Assembly (NCBI GenBank): GCA_965248495.1
Contig: CBDFJL010000003.1
Coordinates: forward strand, 1,674,001 to 1,738,000
Direction of reading: 5' to 3'
Length of the DNA: 64,000 nt
DNA from: CAUYXS01 sp965248495
GTDB taxonomy: Bacteria; Chloroflexota; Dehalococcoidia; Lucifugimonadales; Australimonadaceae
Under the pieces are notes generated by a model, which ran no database searches, was not told where the DNA came from, and was given only the letters and a program-made list of their open reading frames with translations. Below are positions 57,561 through 64,000 of this stretch, piece after piece; positions within the stretch are counted from its first letter, which is position 1, and every line of letters starts with the position of its first letter. A program made the translations under genes and the position numbers.

Positions 57561-58273
57561 CTCAGTTGGACGGAATCAAGAAGGTGGTGGCGGAGGTCTA
57601 CGCGGCGCGAATCGAGGCGACCTCGGCGTCCTGCGGTGACGCCGAATGTGGCGATGCCGCGTATCCGGCCGGTCTCATCGACGGGCTGCCGGACGGCGTC
57701 GTCTCCTACGGCTGTGGCAACCCGACGGCGTTGGCGTCGATTCGGCCGGGGGAGCGCGTGCTCGACCTCGGAAGCGGCGCTGGCCTGGACTGCTTCATCG
57801 CCGCGCGGCAGGTGGGCCCCGAAGGGTGGGTCGTCGGCGTCGACTTCACGCAAGCGATGCTGGTGAGGGCCCGGTCCAACGCGACCGCTCTGGGCCTGAC
57901 CAACGTGGAGTTCCGTGAGGGCGACATCGAGAAGCTGCCGCTGGACGACGCCTCCGTCGACGTCGTCATCTCCAACTGCGTGGTGAACCTCGCTCCTGAC
58001 AAGCCAGCGGTATTCCGGGAGGCCTACCGCGCGCTCGCCCCCGGTGGGCGTTTGATGGTGTCCGACATTGTGCTGACGCGGCCGGCCACCGAGACTGAGG
58101 CGGCCGACATGGCGCTGCTGACGGGCTGCATCTCGGGGTCGCTGCCCGTTGACGACTACCTGGCTGCGATAAGTGCGGCGGGGTTCCTGGACGTGAGCGC
58201 CAGCGACGAGACCTCCGCGCGGCCGGGCGAGTTTTGGTACTCAGCCGCGGTTTCTGCCAGGAAGCCGGGCTAG
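57557..58273 (+). CDS. arsM: arsenite S-adenosylmethionine methyltransferase
   Basis: 238 residues. The SAM motif is VLDLGSGAGLDCFIAARQVG. The three catalytic cysteines of ArsM are recognisable: Cys53 in SYGCGNP, Cys141 in ISNCVVNLAPDK and Cys191 in LTGCISG. The last two are 50 residues apart, as in characterised ArsM. It methylates arsenite to volatile or less retained species. The C-terminal domain seen in long ArsM proteins is absent. No arsenite efflux gene accompanies it. Confidence 0.92.
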   Translation: MTQLDGIKKVVAEVYAARIEATSASCGDAECGDAAYPAGLIDGLPDGVVSYGCGNPTALASIRPGERVLDLGSGAGLDCFIAARQVGPEGWVVGVDFTQAMLVRARSNATALGLTNVEFREGDIEKLPLDDASVDVVISNCVVNLAPDKPAVFREAYRALAPGGRLMVSDIVLTRPATETEAADMALLTGCISGSLPVDDYLAAISAAGFLDVSASDETSARPGEFWYSAAVSARKPG

Positions 58274-58326
58274 TTTCGGAGTACAATCGGCGCAACGGGC
58301 ACGCATAGCGTAGCGGAGGAGCAATC

Positions 58327-59286
58327 ATGCCGATCGGACTTGGGCTCGCATCGTCTCACGCACCGTCCACCAAAGCGAACACCGTCGAAGAGTGGGAGAA
58401 CATCCACGAGTTTCTGAACTCCCATACGCCACAGCCGCCCGGGACCGCACTCGAGACCGAGGAGGTCCTCAGCGAGTGGATTCCCCGCATGCGCGGAGAC
58501 TGGCAGGCGCTCGAAGACCAGATAAAGGCTTACAAGCCCGACCTACTCGTCATCATCGGCGGCGACCAAAACGAGATGTTCGACCGCAGCCTGGTGCCGA
58601 ACTTCATGATCTTCGTGGGCGACTCGGCTTGGGGCGACAACGCCAACTTCCTGGCCGGGGAGAAGTCCTCGGAGGAGACCATGGTCCGCGTCAAGGTCGA
58701 CCGTGACGCCTCGCAGCACTTGGTGAACTCGCTGACCAAACAGGGCTTCGACGTCAACGTATCGACATTGCAGGACGCGTTCGGACGGCCGGAGCGGGGC
58801 ACGCCCCATGCGTTCATCGTGCCGGCGCCCTACCTGATGCCCAAGTTCGACATACCCACGGTCTTGGTCTACGAGAACACCTACGACCCGCCGTCCCCGA
58901 CCGCACAGCGTTGCTACGACTTTGGCCGCGCCATTGCCCGCGCGTTCAAGGGCGACCCGCGCCGCATCGCCATCTACGGCTCGGGCGGGCTGTCGCACGA
59001 CCCGCGAGGCCCGCGCTCCGGGTGGATCGACGAGCCGCTGGACCGCTGGGTGTTGCAGCAGATCGAGCAGGGCACGCCCGAGGCGCTGACGGCGCTCTAC
59101 AAGTTCGACTCCATGACCATGGGAGCCGGGACGGGGGAGATCCGCTCGTGGATCACCGTCGCCGGCGCGATGGCCGAGATGGGCCAGAACAGGGGCAACG
59201 TCGTCGACTACATCGTCGCCCGCAAGTCCACCACCGGGTGTGGCTGGGCGTTCTGGAACGTCGAGGAGCCGGTGGCCGCCGGGTAG
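58327..59286 (+). CDS. class III extradiol ring-cleavage dioxygenase (LigB family)
   Basis: 319 residues with GGAGG upstream. LigB-fold parts: GLGLASSHAPST (metal His), LLVIIGGDQNEMF, HAFIVPAPYLMP (His), RRIAIYGSGGLSHDPRGPRSGWIDEPLD and the late GAMAEMG. The first His and the Glu of VLVYENTYDPPSP suggest an Fe(II)-dependent catechol-type oxygenase such as protocatechuate 4,5-dioxygenase beta or gallate dioxygenase. The substrate is not deducible. It is followed by a terminator. Confidence 0.9.
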   Translation: MPIGLGLASSHAPSTKANTVEEWENIHEFLNSHTPQPPGTALETEEVLSEWIPRMRGDWQALEDQIKAYKPDLLVIIGGDQNEMFDRSLVPNFMIFVGDSAWGDNANFLAGEKSSEETMVRVKVDRDASQHLVNSLTKQGFDVNVSTLQDAFGRPERGTPHAFIVPAPYLMPKFDIPTVLVYENTYDPPSPTAQRCYDFGRAIARAFKGDPRRIAIYGSGGLSHDPRGPRSGWIDEPLDRWVLQQIEQGTPEALTALYKFDSMTMGAGTGEIRSWITVAGAMAEMGQNRGNVVDYIVARKSTTGCGWAFWNVEEPVAAG

Positions 59287-59314
59287 CCGCTCACAACGCG
59301 AGCAAGCGAACGAC

Positions 59315-59350
59315 AAGGGGCCCGCCGGCAACGGCGGGCCCCTTTCTTTT
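59315..59350 (+). terminator. rho-independent terminator after LigB gene
   Basis: A 13-bp stem AAGGGGCCCGCCG (59315-59327) with CGGCGGGCCCCTT (59332-59344), loop GCAA, then TTTCTTTT. It lies 30 bases after the stop codon. Confidence 0.9.
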
Positions 59351-59436
59351 GTGCCCGCGCGAGGCTGCGACTCCGACGAGGATCGAGCAAGAGGAGCGTG
59401 TCGCCATGTGGGAGCACAGGAGGCGATGGGGCTGCG

Positions 59437-59823
59437 CTAGCCCTCGATGGCCGAGCGGATCTCGCGGCCGCGCTCGTACGCCGGCACTTCGTAGGGGTGC
59501 TCCCACGGGCGGCTGAGGTGCCACGGACGCCACCGCCAGAGGTAGCCTGCCAGGTAGCGCCACCACCCTCGTCGTAGCTGGTCCACGACGTGGTAGAGCT
59601 CGTGGCCCAGCAATACGGTGCCCGCCACGGATGCGACGTCGGCGGGGGCGTTGCGCGTCCAGTGGACGGTGCCGTTGAGGGTCACCGCGTGGGGTCGGCC
59701 CAGACCGAAAATCCTTCCCACCAGGGAGCCACTTAGCACCGGTGTCGACTCGATGAGCGAGCGGTCATACCAGCGTGAGAGCCGGTCTACTGTGGAGGCG
59801 GGGATAGGCACGTGCTCGGGCAT
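59437..59823 (-). CDS. DUF4157-like putative metallopeptidase fragment, 128 residues
   Basis: From ATG 59823, with AGGAG upstream formed in part by the end of the MFS gene, the sequence contains a HELYHVVDQ zinc-peptidase-like motif (HExxH). It is preceded by PHAVTLNGTVHWTRNAPADVASVAGTVLLG and followed by a Trp/Arg-rich stretch and PYEVPAYERG. This arrangement is that of small DUF4157 proteins. The Glu in the second metal ligand position could be the EVPAYE segment. It is translationally linked to the MFS gene. Confidence 0.75.
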   Translation of the reverse strand: MPEHVPIPASTVDRLSRWYDRSLIESTPVLSGSLVGRIFGLGRPHAVTLNGTVHWTRNAPADVASVAGTVLLGHELYHVVDQLRRGWWRYLAGYLWRWRPWHLSRPWEHPYEVPAYERGREIRSAIEG

Positions 59824-59827
59824 GGGC

Positions 59828-61141
59828 TTACTCCTGGCCTGCGCCGGCCGGGGCAGGGTGTTGTGTGGCCGCGATGGGCGCTGGGCGTCGTGGCGGCGCC
59901 GCCGAAGCCAGCAGCGCGGCCGCGAGCGCGATGAGTCCGACCCCCATCCAGAAGGCGGGCACGTAGGTCCCTGCCGAGTCAAAGATGAAGCCGTACAGCG
60001 GCGGACTGAAGCCCACGCCGATGAGGGTGGTCGGGACGACGATGCCCCGGATGGTGCCGACGAAGCGCCGTCCGTAGTAGGTGGGCCAGATGTGGATCTG
60101 CACCACGGCGTTGGTCCCGGCCCCAAGGCCCACCGAGACCGCGGTCGCGAAGAGGCCGAAGGTGCTGTCGAAGGCGAGGGAAAAGAGGATGCCGCCGATC
60201 TGGAACAGAGTGGCCACCGCCGCGACCAACCGGACTGGGAAGCGATCGACCAGCACCCCGGCGGCGAGGATGGAACCGGAGAAGATGAGCGCGTCGAGGG
60301 AGAAGGACCAGGCGATCAGCCCCCGGTCGAATCCACGGTCCTCCCAGAAGGGGATGCGGTGCACCATGAACCCGCCCATGGCCAGCGATATCGCCATGTA
60401 GGCACCCAGCAGCTTCCACATAGTCGCCGTGTGCAGCGCCTCCCGAGGGGTCCACTGCTCCTCCCTCGCGGCTACCGGCTCGGTCGGCGTCTCCTCGCTT
60501 GGCTCGAACGGCCGCTCCCCATCCGGCAGCAGCCCGTGGTCTTCGGGTGAGCGCCGGACGAACAGCAGGCCGGCGGGCACGATGATAGCGATGAGGATGA
60601 CGCCCGAGATCGTCCAGGCCGCGCGCCAGCCGAACGAGTCGATGAGCGACTGGTGGATCGGCGCGAAGGCCACCCCACCGATGCCCAGGCCCGCGGCGGC
60701 GATGGCCGTGGCGCGGCCCCGCTTGCGGATGAACCACTTGGCGAGCGGCACCGACGTCATGAGCGCGCCGGGACCTGCGAGGCCGGCGCCGCCGATGACC
60801 ATGAACAGCAGAACGATGGCCCAAAAATCGCCCGCCCAGCGCAGCGATATCATCGCCACGCCGATGATCACCGCCGCGATGGGCAGCATGAGGCGCGCCC
60901 CGTGCCGGTCGAGCAGCCTGCCGATGAAAAGAGCGGTGAGCCCGCCCGAGAGCATGCGCGCCGTCTGAAGAAACGAGATCGCGCCGCGCGAGACCTCGAG
61001 GTCCTCGCTCATGGGTTTGAGGAAAACGCCGAAGGTGAAGTTGGCGGAGGCGTGCAGCGCGACGTTGACGCTGAAGAGTGCGCCTACGATGACCCAGCCG
61101 TAGTAGAAGCGGGGTTGCGGCCTGCGTGGGGACGTTGTCAT
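59828..61141 (-). CDS. MFS transporter
   Basis: 437 residues from ATG 61141. The N-terminus FYYGWVIVGALFSVNVAL and twelve hydrophobic segments fit the same monocarboxylate/oxalate branch as the protein at 20576-21856. Shared elements are the inter-half loop LLFVRRSPEDHGLLPDG and WPTYYGRRFVGTIRGI. The two are paralogues of the same cluster type. Its stop TAA lies two bases before the ATG of the HELYH peptidase gene. Confidence 0.9.
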   Translation of the reverse strand: MTTSPRRPQPRFYYGWVIVGALFSVNVALHASANFTFGVFLKPMSEDLEVSRGAISFLQTARMLSGGLTALFIGRLLDRHGARLMLPIAAVIIGVAMISLRWAGDFWAIVLLFMVIGGAGLAGPGALMTSVPLAKWFIRKRGRATAIAAAGLGIGGVAFAPIHQSLIDSFGWRAAWTISGVILIAIIVPAGLLFVRRSPEDHGLLPDGERPFEPSEETPTEPVAAREEQWTPREALHTATMWKLLGAYMAISLAMGGFMVHRIPFWEDRGFDRGLIAWSFSLDALIFSGSILAAGVLVDRFPVRLVAAVATLFQIGGILFSLAFDSTFGLFATAVSVGLGAGTNAVVQIHIWPTYYGRRFVGTIRGIVVPTTLIGVGFSPPLYGFIFDSAGTYVPAFWMGVGLIALAAALLASAAPPRRPAPIAATQHPAPAGAGQE

Positions 61142-61262
61142 GGACGAAGGGGGGACCGCGGTATTGTACGCGAGGTATCCCCGTGCGCTACGGCGAGGCA
61201 ACGCTACACTTCCTTGACGCGGTTGCTACCATCGCCGGACACCCTCGCTCGGAGCGCGCACC

Positions 61263-61460
61263 ATGGCCGAGTCTGACCCCACGCCGTCGATTACCATCGC
61301 TAACAGCGGACCCTACGTTGTCGCAGGCAGCGTCCCGGCCAACCGCCCGTGCGAAGACGCCGAGCCGCGCCCGCGCTACCTGCTCTGCCGCTGCGGCGGC
61401 TCCGCCAACAAGCCGTTCTCCGACGGGACCCACTGGCGCAACGGTTTCAAGGATGGCTAA
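61263..61460 (+). CDS. CDGSH-type iron-sulfur protein, third Cys replaced
   Basis: 65 residues. The CDGSH core reads YLLCRCGGSANKPFSDGTHW: the first two Cys (CRC) and the His of SDGTH are kept, but the third Cys of the usual PFCDGTH is Ser (codon TCC). A one-base change would explain it. The 2Fe-2S cluster needs three Cys and one His; with Ser it would be altered or lost. The last bases overlap the next gene. A small redox protein of unknown partner. Confidence 0.8.
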   Translation: MAESDPTPSITIANSGPYVVAGSVPANRPCEDAEPRPRYLLCRCGGSANKPFSDGTHWRNGFKDG

Positions 61461-61755
61461 TACGGCGCCGCCCGACTGGCTGATCCTCGAGGTCGACGAG
61501 GCCCTCGCGTCCATCGAAGACGGATCGGCCAGAGCCGACGCCGTGGAGCGGGTGCTCACCAAGTATCTGTCCGCTGCGTTGGGAGCGTCGGGCCCCGCCG
61601 CACAGGAGCGGGCCTGGGATGCGCTGTTCCGCTACCTCACGGCGCGTCCAGCCCCACGCCGGAGATGGCAGGTCGACGAAGGGGCGGCGGCCGGACTGAT
61701 CGACCGGCTCCGCGCGGTGCTGCCGTCGCTCCGGGAAGGCGATCTCTCCAAGTGA
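61453..61755 (+). CDS. hypothetical protein, 100 residues
   Basis: ATG 61453 overlaps the CDGSH stop by eight bases. Helical content: PDWLILEVDEALASIEDGSAR, DAVERVLTKYLSAALGA, and a C-terminal AAAGLIDRLRAVLPSLREGD. It has no membrane segment and no family I recognise. It is coupled to the CDGSH gene and probably functions with it. Confidence 0.65.
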   Translation: MANTAPPDWLILEVDEALASIEDGSARADAVERVLTKYLSAALGASGPAAQERAWDALFRYLTARPAPRRRWQVDEGAAAGLIDRLRAVLPSLREGDLSK

Positions 61756-61757
61756 CG

Positions 61758-61797
61758 GCAGAAGCCCCTGCCACGGACTCGTGGCAGGGGCTTCTGC
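61758..61797. terminator. bidirectional hairpin between convergent genes
   Basis: An 18-bp perfect stem (61758-61775 with 61780-61797), loop GACT. It serves the 100-residue gene on the plus strand and the repeat protein on the minus strand. No U tract. Confidence 0.75.
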
Positions 61798-61825
61798 ACC
61801 GTCCCTCTCCGGTCCGGCTACATCC

Positions 61826-63811
61826 CTAAGGCTGCGGCGGGCCGTGCGTGGGCTCTTCGTAGACGGGTGGCTCCACGTAGGTGACCGTGGGGTCGTAGAC
61901 GGGTGGCTCTTCGTAGACCGGCGGCTCCACGTAGGTGACCGTGGGGTCGTAGACCGGAGGCTCTTCGTAGACAGGGGGCTCCACGTAGGGTGCTGTGGGG
62001 TCGTAGACCGGTGGCTCTTCGTAGACCGGCGGCTCCACGTAGGGTGCTGTGGGGTCGTGGACCGGTGGCTCCACGTAGGTGACCGTGGGGTCGTAGACAG
62101 GGGGCTCCACGTAGGGTGCTGTGGGGTCGTAGACCGGTGGCTCCACGTAGGGTGCCGTGGGGTCGTAGACGGGTGGCTCCACGTAGGTGACCGTGGGGTC
62201 GTAGACCGGCGGCTCTTCGTAGGTGACCGTGGGGTCGTAGACGGGCTCCTCGTAGTACGTGACGCCGTCGTAGACCGGCGGCTCGTAGGTGCCGTCCAGG
62301 TAGGCCTGGTACAGCTCCTGCTCTTCGCCGGTCAGCTGTGCCGGGTCGAAACTCGGGTTGTCCGTGGGCTCGTCATACACGACGGGCTCGTCGTAGTAGA
62401 CCGCTGTGTTGTCGGTCGCGGTCCCGTCATACAGCGCCGGGTCGTAGTTCGGGTCGGACGCCGGGTCGTAGTACGTGGCGGGGTCGCCACCGTGGGCGAC
62501 GAAGTCCTCGAACTCGGTGTTGAACGGGCCGGTTGAAGGGTCGTACTCCTCGTAGACGAAGCCGTCGTACAGGCCGGGCGCAAACGTCCCGTCGACGTAG
62601 GCCTGGTACTGCTCCTGCTCCTCCGCGGTCAGCTGCGCGGGGTCGATGTTCGTGAAGGTGGGGGCAGCGAAGTCCCCACCGCCGAAGTCGTCAATCGTGT
62701 CGAAGCCGGAGTCGAGGAAGTCGTTCGGCCCGAGGCTATCCGGACCCCAGTCGGTGAAGAACGGCTCACCGTCGCCGAACGGCGGGGAGTCGTTGACCTT
62801 GATGGGGCCGAAGTTACCGTCGGAGTTACCGTCAAGGTAGGCCTGGTACTGCTCCTGCTCCGCGTCGCTCAGTTGCGACGGGTCGAAGTCGACCGGCGGT
62901 GCGCTGGCGTAGATGCTCGGGTCGAACTCGCCGTCAAGGTAGGCCTGGTACCGCTCCTGCTCCGCGTCGCTCAGTTGCGACGGGTCGAAGTCGACCGGCG
63001 GCGCGCCAGCGTAAGCGGTCGGGTCGAGCTCGCCGTCAAGGTAGGCCTGGTACTGCTCCTGCTCCTCGTCGCTCAGCTGCGAGGGATCGAAGCCGGGAGG
63101 CGGGGAGCCAGCAAAGGTAGCCGGGTCAAACGTCCCATCCAGGAACGCTTGGTACTGCTCCTGCTCCGCGTCGCTCAGCCGCGAGGGGTCGAAGTCCGCG
63201 GGCGGAAGGCCCGCAAAGTCGGCCGGGTCGTGGATGTCGTCGCCGAGCCGGCCGAAGTCCGCGAACCTCGACGGGTCGAAGTCGCCGAGGTCAAAGCCGC
63301 CGAACAGGTCATCGAACCCACGCCCCTCGAACCCGAAATCATCGAACCCAGACGGGTCGGACGCGCTGCCGTGGTCACCGAGCGCCGACGGGTCGAAGTC
63401 CCCGGCAAGGTAGGCGTCGTAGAGGGCCCGCTCTTCATCAGTGAGCTGTGACGGGGCGAATTCGCCGTTCAGGAGCGCTTCGACCCGTGCGCGCTCTTCG
63501 TCCGTGAGGTTCGACAGGTCGAACGCGGCCAGGTCGAACCCCGCCGCGGCGACGGGAGCCAACACGTCGTCGTGGAGGTCACCGAAGTCGGCGAAGGTCG
63601 ACGGGTCGAACCCGCCGAGATCGAAGCCGCCGAAGAGATCGTCGAAGCTGAAACCGAAGCTCGGCTGCGAGTCGCCGTCGTGGGTGTGGACGGTGCCATC
63701 GTCGTGTGCGCTGGCCAGCGGCTGCTGGAACCAGAGGACGGCCGCGGCGATCAGAAAAGCTGCGAGGGCGAACCGTGTCCCGCGGTGGCGAAAGAGCGTG
63801 GATGAAACCAT
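61826..63811 (-). CDS. secreted acidic repeat protein
   Basis: 661 residues. Signal peptide 1-36 (LIAAAVLWFQQPLASA, cut before HDDG) and a His/Asp-rich start (HDDGTVHTHDGD). Region A (about 50-200) has two copies of a FDDLFGGFDLGGFDPSTFADFG unit. Region B (about 110-500) holds seven to eight copies of a roughly 36-residue unit around FDPSQLSDAEQEQYQAYLDG. Region C (about 535-661) is nine tandem 12- or 18-residue units of EPPVYDPTVTYV. It is very acidic, Tyr/Pro-rich and Cys-free. No enzyme domain is recognised. Probably an extended surface or matrix protein. Confidence 0.85.
   Translation of the reverse strand: MVSSTLFRHRGTRFALAAFLIAAAVLWFQQPLASAHDDGTVHTHDGDSQPSFGFSFDDLFGGFDLGGFDPSTFADFGDLHDDVLAPVAAAGFDLAAFDLSNLTDEERARVEALLNGEFAPSQLTDEERALYDAYLAGDFDPSALGDHGSASDPSGFDDFGFEGRGFDDLFGGFDLGDFDPSRFADFGRLGDDIHDPADFAGLPPADFDPSRLSDAEQEQYQAFLDGTFDPATFAGSPPPGFDPSQLSDEEQEQYQAYLDGELDPTAYAGAPPVDFDPSQLSDAEQERYQAYLDGEFDPSIYASAPPVDFDPSQLSDAEQEQYQAYLDGNSDGNFGPIKVNDSPPFGDGEPFFTDWGPDSLGPNDFLDSGFDTIDDFGGGDFAAPTFTNIDPAQLTAEEQEQYQAYVDGTFAPGLYDGFVYEEYDPSTGPFNTEFEDFVAHGGDPATYYDPASDPNYDPALYDGTATDNTAVYYDEPVVYDEPTDNPSFDPAQLTGEEQELYQAYLDGTYEPPVYDGVTYYEEPVYDPTVTYEEPPVYDPTVTYVEPPVYDPTAPYVEPPVYDPTAPYVEPPVYDPTVTYVEPPVHDPTAPYVEPPVYEEPPVYDPTAPYVEPPVYEEPPVYDPTVTYVEPPVYEEPPVYDPTVTYVEPPVYEEPTHGPPQP
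61857..62270 (-). repeat. coding tandem repeats of 36/54 bp in the repeat protein
   Basis: Near-identical units encode EPPVYDPTVTYV or EPPVYDPTAPYV, with extra PVYEEP insertions. The DNA repeats are almost exact, so this stretch should be length-variable between strains. Confidence 0.85.
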
Positions 63812-63910
63812 GTGCCTGGAGACTCCCGTAGGTAATCCACACAGGCTAGGGGCAGTCGACGTTGCCCCACATCGTACGAAGGTTCGTTGGTATGCCAGAC
63901 CCGAAGCCCC

Positions 63911-64000
63911 TCAGCGTCCCGCAGCAGCGGCGCTCGTCGATTCGGCGAACGCTGCCTTGGCGCCACTCAGCGTCCGCAGGCTCAGCCTCTGGGGTAGCTG
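63911..64000 (-). CDS. possible C-terminal end of a gene entering from the right edge
   Basis: A minus-strand frame is open to the edge and reads QLPQRLSLRTLSGAKAAFAE then an Ala-rich end, stopping TGA at 63911. Only 29 residues are visible, so identity cannot be judged. It would lie about 100 bp upstream of the repeat protein. Confidence 0.3.
   Translation of the reverse strand, partial: QLPQRLSLRTLSGAKAAFAESTSAAAAGR

Noticed and set aside
61857..62270. Plus-strand 251-residue frame rich in GLHVGDRGVVD repeats
   Set aside because: It is the antisense reading of the coding repeats in the secreted protein, which has a signal peptide and sensible composition.

Overview
This is a GC-rich, gene-dense bacterial chromosome segment with no rRNA, no insertion sequence and no CRISPR array. 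The gene content fits a member of the Chloroflexota, perhaps a Dehalococcoidia or SAR202-like lineage. The supporting content is an LLM-class flavin oxidoreductase, amidohydrolase, SRPBCC and LigB-type proteins, proline/threonine-rich lipoproteins, a YbjQ protein and, most tellingly, two archaellin-like genes with class III (archaellin/pilin type) signal sequences. The assignment is inferred from gene content only.

Layout. 0-7 kb: amidohydrolase (cut by the left edge), nitroreductase, a tandem archaellin pair closed by a strong terminator, an NfeD protease-slipin operon, tRNA-Arg(TCT), enoyl-CoA hydratase. 7-14 kb: small membrane proteins, a small HTH protein, a cytochrome c lipoprotein, a solitary dnaN, SRPBCC, aldo/keto reductase, alpha/beta hydrolase. 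14-22 kb: a frameshifted FKBP lipoprotein, a five-PAS histidine kinase with a frameshifted OmpR-type regulator and a receiver-like protein lacking its Asp, a flavin oxidoreductase and an MFS transporter. 22-25 kb: a repeat-rich stretch of small genes (zinc ribbon, pterin dehydratase, lipoprotein, YbjQ) in which several stop codons lie inside tandem duplications. 25-36 kb: MacB-like ABC exporter, VTT protein, DUF3105, CcdA, a uspA-modA-modB operon without modC, an M20 peptidase. 36-46 kb: a winged-helix protein with palindromes at its promoter, rhomboid protease, lipoprotein, RidA, a uvrC-methyltransferase pair, a cytidylate-kinase-like protein, XerC/D recombinase. 46-64 kb: Lgt-like protein, recJ, fabF, GH15 glucosidase, a metallo-beta-lactamase-fold protein with an altered motif, VOC protein, ilvB with a canonical promoter, endonuclease Q, arsRM, LigB dioxygenase, MFS, a CDGSH protein lacking one Cys, and a secreted acidic repeat protein.

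Functional links visible in the sequence: membrane proteostasis (NfeD/slipin, rhomboid), DNA maintenance (dnaN, uvrC, recJ, EndoQ, Xer), arsenic methylation (arsR overlapping arsM by ATGA), molybdate uptake, and aromatic/acyl metabolism. Most operons show tight stop/start overlaps (ATGA, GTGA, TAATG). Three genes (FKBP, response regulator, RidA) carry single-base frameshifts. This raises the possibility of indel errors in the assembly as well as real decay.
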